NCBI GenBank assembly: GCA_014904845.1
Contig: MU119212.1
Location: 124,001-188,000 of the forward strand
Source of the DNA: Acephala macrosclerotiorum
Taxonomy: Eukaryota > Ascomycota > Leotiomycetes > Helotiales > Mollisiaceae
Direction of reading: 5' to 3'
DNA: 64,000 bases
Below the pieces are notes generated by a model. It ran no database searches, was not told the origin of the DNA, and saw only the letters and a list, made by a program, of their open reading frames with translations. The stretch's first letter is position 1; the number at the start of each line of letters is the position of its first letter. Positions 59,822-64,000 of this stretch are shown in pieces. The position numbers were made by a program, and so were the translations under genes.

Positions 59822-60988
59822 ATGCAAAATCCTAAAACAATAGAATGGCACGATTCTGATGTATATGAAAGCCCGACATACCAGCCGTACGCTCGTTTTC
59901 CTACAGATCCACAGACAGGCTCCTCAAGCTCGAGGCAACTTCAACTCGAACCATATACCTCATCGAGACAAGCCTCCGCAGGTGTATACTCAGCTTCCAC
60001 AAATCCCAGACAACTACAACTACAACTAGAGCAATACAGCCACTCAGAAGCTCAGGCGCTCCCATACTCGGATCCATCAAATCCAAGACACCTACAACTT
60101 GATTTTTACACTCCCTCGGGAGCCCCTGTAAATTCACACACAGTGCCCCTAAGTCTGAGACAACTGAGATATGAAGTCCAAAACTTCTATGAACGGGACC
60201 TTCCGTGCCAGGATCTAGTCCCGGATTTAAGGCCAATAGTGTATGACCATGAAAGTCCTGAGATCCATGCATACAACTCTGCCAAACCTCCAAGAAATTA
60301 CCCCTATCTCCTAGAACCAAATGAAGAAAGTCCTCAAAGTCAAGCATACAATTCTCTCAGGCCTCCAAGAAACTATCGCACCCCCCAAGAACCAAGCCGA
60401 GTGCAAGTTCGAGAAGAGGGGGACATCAATAATCCCGAAGAAAGGATAGCTCTCCAGTCGTACATTACGTCGGAGCGGGCCCTTACTCCATACAGAGTTT
60501 CTTCGAATTACAGAGCAAACTCAGCAAGCCCACGCCTGCGAGAAAGGATTCCAACTCAAGCTCTCAATCCTCAAGTCTCTCGCTATTATGCGCAACCCCA
60601 AGAACAGGATCAAGTCGAAGAAGAGACTAGCGTGGGAAGACCCAAGAAAAGCGCAGCACCCCAAATATACATTCACTCAGAGGTCTTACAAGATCTTGGT
60701 GACTCGAAGAGAGCCAATGCCTACGCCGATAGCGACAGCTGTCACAGTGATAAAGTCAGATACGACAGTGACAAAGATCAGAAGCACCATCGAAGCCGCG
60801 AAGACAAAGATGAAGCAGAGCCAAGCAAATCCAAAGACAAGAAGTATAAGGAGAAACCACCGAAGCTCTCTGCGAAGGAATTGGAGAAGCAGTACAAGGA
60901 TCTCAAGGACAAGGAAAGAAAACAAGGTACTGACAAAGTGCTGAAATACTTCGCTTCGGCACCAGTTGAGCGGAAGAAGAGGCATTGA
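59822..60988 (+). CDS. Low-complexity Gln/Tyr/Pro-rich protein with internal repeats
   Basis: A single exon of 388 residues, hydrophilic throughout. Internal repeats: RQLQLEPYTSS, RQLQLQLEQYSHS, RHLQLDFYTPS near residues 38-105, and ESPEIHAYNSAKPPRNYPY with SPQSQAYNSLRPPRNYRT near 150-190. The last 100 residues are Lys/Asp/Glu-rich, likely coiled-coil or disordered (KELEKQYKDLKDKERKQ). No signal peptide, membrane helix or catalytic motif. The KDKKYKE stretch and the general make-up resemble the gene at 58.6 kb. Probably a disordered, fast-evolving protein; function unknown. Confidence 0.6.
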   Translation: MQNPKTIEWHDSDVYESPTYQPYARFPTDPQTGSSSSRQLQLEPYTSSRQASAGVYSASTNPRQLQLQLEQYSHSEAQALPYSDPSNPRHLQLDFYTPSGAPVNSHTVPLSLRQLRYEVQNFYERDLPCQDLVPDLRPIVYDHESPEIHAYNSAKPPRNYPYLLEPNEESPQSQAYNSLRPPRNYRTPQEPSRVQVREEGDINNPEERIALQSYITSERALTPYRVSSNYRANSASPRLRERIPTQALNPQVSRYYAQPQEQDQVEEETSVGRPKKSAAPQIYIHSEVLQDLGDSKRANAYADSDSCHSDKVRYDSDKDQKHHRSREDKDEAEPSKSKDKKYKEKPPKLSAKELEKQYKDLKDKERKQGTDKVLKYFASAPVERKKRH

Positions 60989-61447
60989 GCACAAAGTATT
61001 GAGGAGTGGACGGAGGTACGTCATTGTGGTTTCCACTCGGATAGAACTGAGTTCGAGGTGTTGTATAGGGAGATCTGGAGCAGTATGGACGATTTGGAGG
61101 CCTCAATGTTCGATTTATATGCTTGAAGTTTCTATGGTTGAGCGAACATAGGTCCTAAAGGGCTTTGTTATGTGGTTGAATGGGTGGATCACTGAATTCG
61201 GTATGGAGTTTCTGGAGTCTTGAGTTAGCATGGATTTGATTTGGAGTATAAATTGCTTAGACTTCTGATTTAGAACCAAAGGTCCCTCGCAAAATAACTT
61301 CAATCAACTCACTAGCATCTCACCCCCAACTCACTCCCAACTCTAATAAGCATTCCCTCTCTCAACTTGCTCAATCCCCGCCTCAAGTCTCCCTCCTTCT
61401 ATCAAAAATTAGCCCAAAACCCTCCCAGCACACGCCTAGATTCCAAC
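60989..61447. other. Convergent intergenic region
   Basis: Between the 3' ends of two genes. Nothing recognised. Confidence 0.5.
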
Positions 61448-61886
61448 TCACCGCATAACCCTCATGCGATAGTCCCTCCAACAACCAAGACACATCCCAA
61501 TCCCAACCACCGCCCCCACAACGGCGACAATGATACCGTTTCTCATGTTTTCGTCCATCACTTTTGCGATCTGCGTGTGAATGGTGTTGTTGAGATCGGG
61601 TTGGTAGGTGGTCGCTTCGAGGGTGATGAGGAGTGAAAGTGAGAGCATGGATATGCAGGTCGTGACTACCAGATATCGAGACTGAGGGGCGCCGTGATGG
61701 GAAGGAGCTGGTTTATTATCGAGTAGTGTTGGGTCAATCGGTGGGTTGAGATTGATAGCTGCTAGGGAGGTTGTATGAACGAGTTTTGAGATCGACCTAT
61801 GTCTTCTGGACAAATTGAAGAGTTGAGATTAACGATCGATGGTGAGCCTTTCCGCAGTGTAAGCTACTTTCATTCACTCACCTCAT
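61448..61886 (-). CDS. Small two-helix membrane protein, copy A
   Basis: Two exons: a 5-nt first coding exon 61886..61882 (ATGAG) and 61805..61448, joined through a GTGAGT donor and TCCAG acceptor, give 120 residues starting MRRHRSISKL. Without the splice the frame has no ATG. A hydrophobic segment near residue 50-70 (LVVTTCISMLSLSLLITLEA) and one near 92-112 (GIIVAVVGAVVGIGMCLGCW) flank a short polar loop; the C-terminus is basic. It resembles the gene at 62.2 kb in layout and in the glycine-rich second helix. No function known. Confidence 0.55.
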
Positions 61887-62047
61887 CTCTAGACCTCAAG
61901 AACTTGCAGACAATTACTTTTAAAAGCATCTTGATACTAACCCAGATGCTCAAAGCCTTTCAGCTCGCGCTTCATAATCTCATCTCATATCCTACAGTAA
62001 CAAAAGCCACGCAGTCCTTTCCAGCATCACGAAGTCCTAGGTAAGCA

Positions 62048-62314
62048 TCATGCTCCCTTACGACACCTTTGAACACCTTTATAACACATCCAGGACCCAA
62101 TAATCAACCCCACCACGCCAATTACTATACCACCGATTTCCATTCCGCTCAACTTCCTTTTATCAAGTTTTGAGTAGAGTTGATCGATTTCCTCGTGCTT
62201 GGTTGGATGGGCAATTATTCCAATGAGAAGGAGGAAGGTTATAAGGAGGGTGAAGCAGATTGATATCGAGAGTGAGGATATGAGGAGTGCGTTTTGATAG
62301 AGCTTCTTTGACAT
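62048..62314 (-). CDS. Small two-helix membrane protein, copy B
   Basis: A single exon of 88 residues starting MSKKLYQNALLISSLSIS. First helix at about residues 8-34 (SICFTLLITFLLLIGII), polar loop HPTKHEEIDQLYSKLDKRKL, second helix MEIGGIVIGVVGLIIGSWMC, basic end. Shares layout and helix style with copy A (LSIS-x-C start, glycine-rich helix ending in a Cys, basic tail). An upstream extension of the frame (to 62452) is possible but adds no helix. No function known. Confidence 0.55.
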   Translation of the reverse strand: MSKKLYQNALLISSLSISICFTLLITFLLLIGIIAHPTKHEEIDQLYSKLDKRKLSGMEIGGIVIGVVGLIIGSWMCYKGVQRCRKGA

Positions 62315-62974
62315 GTTGCTATTGTGACGCGGTAGTAATGAGCTACTGCGAGGCTTTGGACAACGATTGGAGCCGCAGGTAGTTCTCAGAACTTGAAATT
62401 CGACATCGAAGCATGTTTGTTGACAGATTTCCCTTCTTGAATAGGAACGCATGATTCATCTGAGCACTTGCTCACGCATAAGATGTTATGGGTGAATGTT
62501 CAGGCTTGAGTGAGTATTATAGAAGTCGGGTAACACGTTGCGAGGGATATCGATGTCGAGAGTTTGAACGCAAGTACGAAGACATTCTCAGCTATCATTG
62601 TTACCTTGGAAAGAATCAACACTTCAAATATGTAATGGAGGAAGGATCCAGATTAGGCAAAACAGCGAGAAATCAGTCGTGGGAACAGACTCGGAAGGAG
62701 TTAAGCTGGAATGAGAATGAAGGCACTTGCCAGGTTGGGTCGATAATCCAGTGAGTCCATCTTCTGAGAAGAGACCTAGAGGCAGATGAAGGCAAATCAT
62801 CTGTAATCTTTACCAACATTTTCAATCTGGAATGTCTTGTACTCTTTTTAAGCATTCAGGTCTACAATACACTATGCAGCAAGGTTTTGGATTTCGGACA
62901 ATGATAAATCTTGAATGTCATTCATTCGGCCGGAACTTCTGCTCTAGCAAACGTGTCGTTGATTCATAAGCTCG
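62315..62974. other. Intergenic before the RAD57-like gene
   Basis: An 88-codon plus-strand frame (62488-62754) lies here; it has several Cys and aromatic residues but no recognisable motif, so I do not call it. Confidence 0.4.
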
Positions 62975-64000
62975 TCATTCTGGGGTATCTTCCATATCTT
63001 CGTCCTCATCATCTAGCTTTGCCCTTTTGTTCTTGCTGTCTTTCTTCACAGCCCCAATACCATCCGCTTTGATCTCAAACTCCACTGCACCCTCCAATCC
63101 CGGCCCACTAGGCTTCATGTGCGGAGCAAACACAACCTTCATCCATCTTCTCCATTTCTTCAGTATCGGCTCGCCCCTCTCGGTCTCTTCATCTGCAATC
63201 AAGGCACGTCCATAAACAGGCCGCTTGATCAACGCAATTCGACAAGCAATCTGCGTCGTCCAAATCAGACCTAGACTCGGCGTTTTCTGACCTATCCTCG
63301 CCAGACGTCCAGGATTTGGATCATCACCCCAACCAGTAAACCACCTCTGCTGATGATCAAGAGACATCGGATCTGGCGTTCCTCTGAACGGAGCCACAAT
63401 CTCAGGACCCGGTAAACTCGACGTCGGAGTTCCCGTGGAACTTGGTGGTCCCGTGCCGCCTCTAATCCGCAGCGCCAGCGGACTACTCTGCGTCTTGAAT
63501 GGACTGTTTCCTCCCTTTTCACTTCCTCTATCACTTCCCGAGAAGCGGTCCGCAACCTGATTAGCCACTACAATCGCAACTCCATGCTCTCTAGCCAGAT
63601 TTCGTAGCAGCTCTCCAAGCTTCACCAATTCGCTACTTCGTTGTGCCATGTTCTTGCCGCCACCAGTGCCGCTCATTGGTATTCCTGGACGTTCGAATTC
63701 TGCTCTGTAGTTTGCGGCCACTGAGTCTAGAATAACCAGCTTCACACCTTGTCTCTGCACAGCAATCGGTACTTGGTATCTTAAGATATGTTCTTGTGAT
63801 TCGAGATCAGGTGTAGAGACACATATTACTCGGTCTAACGTAGGTCTTTTGCTTGGGGCGAGTAGAGACAGAAATGGATGCGTTTTGATTATGGAGGCAA
63901 GCCGGGTTGTTGGCAGAGACGATTCGGTGGATATGTAGATTGCAGGTGCGCTGAGACCATGAGGAGATGGAAGTTGAGTCGATAGGAGGAGGGTGAGGAG
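62975..64000 (-). CDS. RAD57/XRCC3-like recombination protein (partial, 5' end outside)
   Basis: Minus-strand frame open from the window edge at 64000 to the stop at 62975; 341 residues seen, the N-terminus with the Walker A loop lies outside. The visible part starts LLTLLLSTQLPSPHGL, the strand right after Walker A in RecA-fold proteins. Then IYISTESSLPTTRLA, Walker B VKLVILDSVAANYR, and VAIVVANQVADRF with the loop that binds DNA. LGLIWTTQIACRIALIKR is typical of fungal Rad57. Rad57 pairs with Rad55 to help load Rad51 on single-stranded DNA in homologous recombination in the nucleus. A Ser/Pro/Gly insertion (about 60 residues) and an acidic end (DDEDEDMEDTPE) are normal for filamentous fungi. 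Confidence 0.88.
   Translation of the reverse strand, partial: LLTLLLSTQLPSPHGLSAPAIYISTESSLPTTRLASIIKTHPFLSLLAPSKRPTLDRVICVSTPDLESQEHILRYQVPIAVQRQGVKLVILDSVAANYRAEFERPGIPMSGTGGGKNMAQRSSELVKLGELLRNLAREHGVAIVVANQVADRFSGSDRGSEKGGNSPFKTQSSPLALRIRGGTGPPSSTGTPTSSLPGPEIVAPFRGTPDPMSLDHQQRWFTGWGDDPNPGRLARIGQKTPSLGLIWTTQIACRIALIKRPVYGRALIADEETERGEPILKKWRRWMKVVFAPHMKPSGPGLEGAVEFEIKADGIGAVKKDSKNKRAKLDDEDEDMEDTPE

Noticed and set aside
62488..62754. 88-codon plus-strand frame
   Set aside because: No motif, no leader, lies in the upstream region of another gene; could be real but not supportable.
1..64000. CRISPR array or bacterial-type operon features
   Set aside because: Repeat spacing and content do not fit CRISPR, and the spliced genes show this is a fungal nuclear sequence.

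Overview
The window reads as nuclear DNA of a filamentous ascomycete (Pezizomycotina). Most genes are split by 44-90 bp GT-AG introns, and the families are typical of these fungi: HET proteins, Zn2Cys6 regulators, an adenylation-carrier-reductase enzyme, GH128 and a dispersed 5S rRNA gene. The general gene set looks Leotiomycete-like to me, but that is an impression, not a placement. Exon limits were worked out by hand from splice signals and reading-frame phase.

Layout. 0-5 kb: tubulin cofactor B and a DUF726/TMCO4-like membrane hydrolase. 7-17 kb: a decayed membrane-protein gene, a four-helix membrane protein, a transmembrane RING-H2 protein and a Pmp3-like proteolipid with a long tail. 17.7-27.6 kb is AT-rich and unstable: a near-intact 5S rRNA gene and two degenerate 5S copies, an intact HET gene followed by a broken HET gene, a gamma-tubulin complex (GCP2) gene with a premature stop, and a MITE-like inverted repeat.

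28.3-40.3 kb holds a likely catabolic cluster: an N-carbamoyl-amino-acid amidohydrolase-like enzyme, an Asp/Glu/hydantoin racemase, a Zn2Cys6 regulator containing an 11-nt exon, an NCS1-type nucleobase/allantoin/hydantoin permease and, next to it, an NRPS-like carboxylate reductase. A 15-bp CGG palindrome lies between racemase and regulator. The set suggests uptake, racemisation and decarbamoylation of hydantoin-derived compounds, although no hydantoinase is visible here.

44.6-56.8 kb: a secreted GH128 glucanase, an array of diverged ~175-bp repeats, a decayed dehydrogenase, a DHA2 transporter with a frameshift in its first membrane segment, and a cytosolic-type carnitine acetyltransferase. 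57.3-62.4 kb is an island of small unassigned genes, partly in look-alike pairs (two Cys-rich proteins, two low-complexity proteins, two small two-helix membrane proteins). The window ends inside a RAD57/XRCC3-like recombinase.

Several genes carry frame-breaking lesions (about 7.1-8.9, 20.3-21.3, 22.2-25.1, 49.3-50.4, 52.2 and 58.9 kb). Either this is a decaying stretch of genome, in part by RIP-like G-to-A change, or the consensus contains base errors. Raw reads would settle which.
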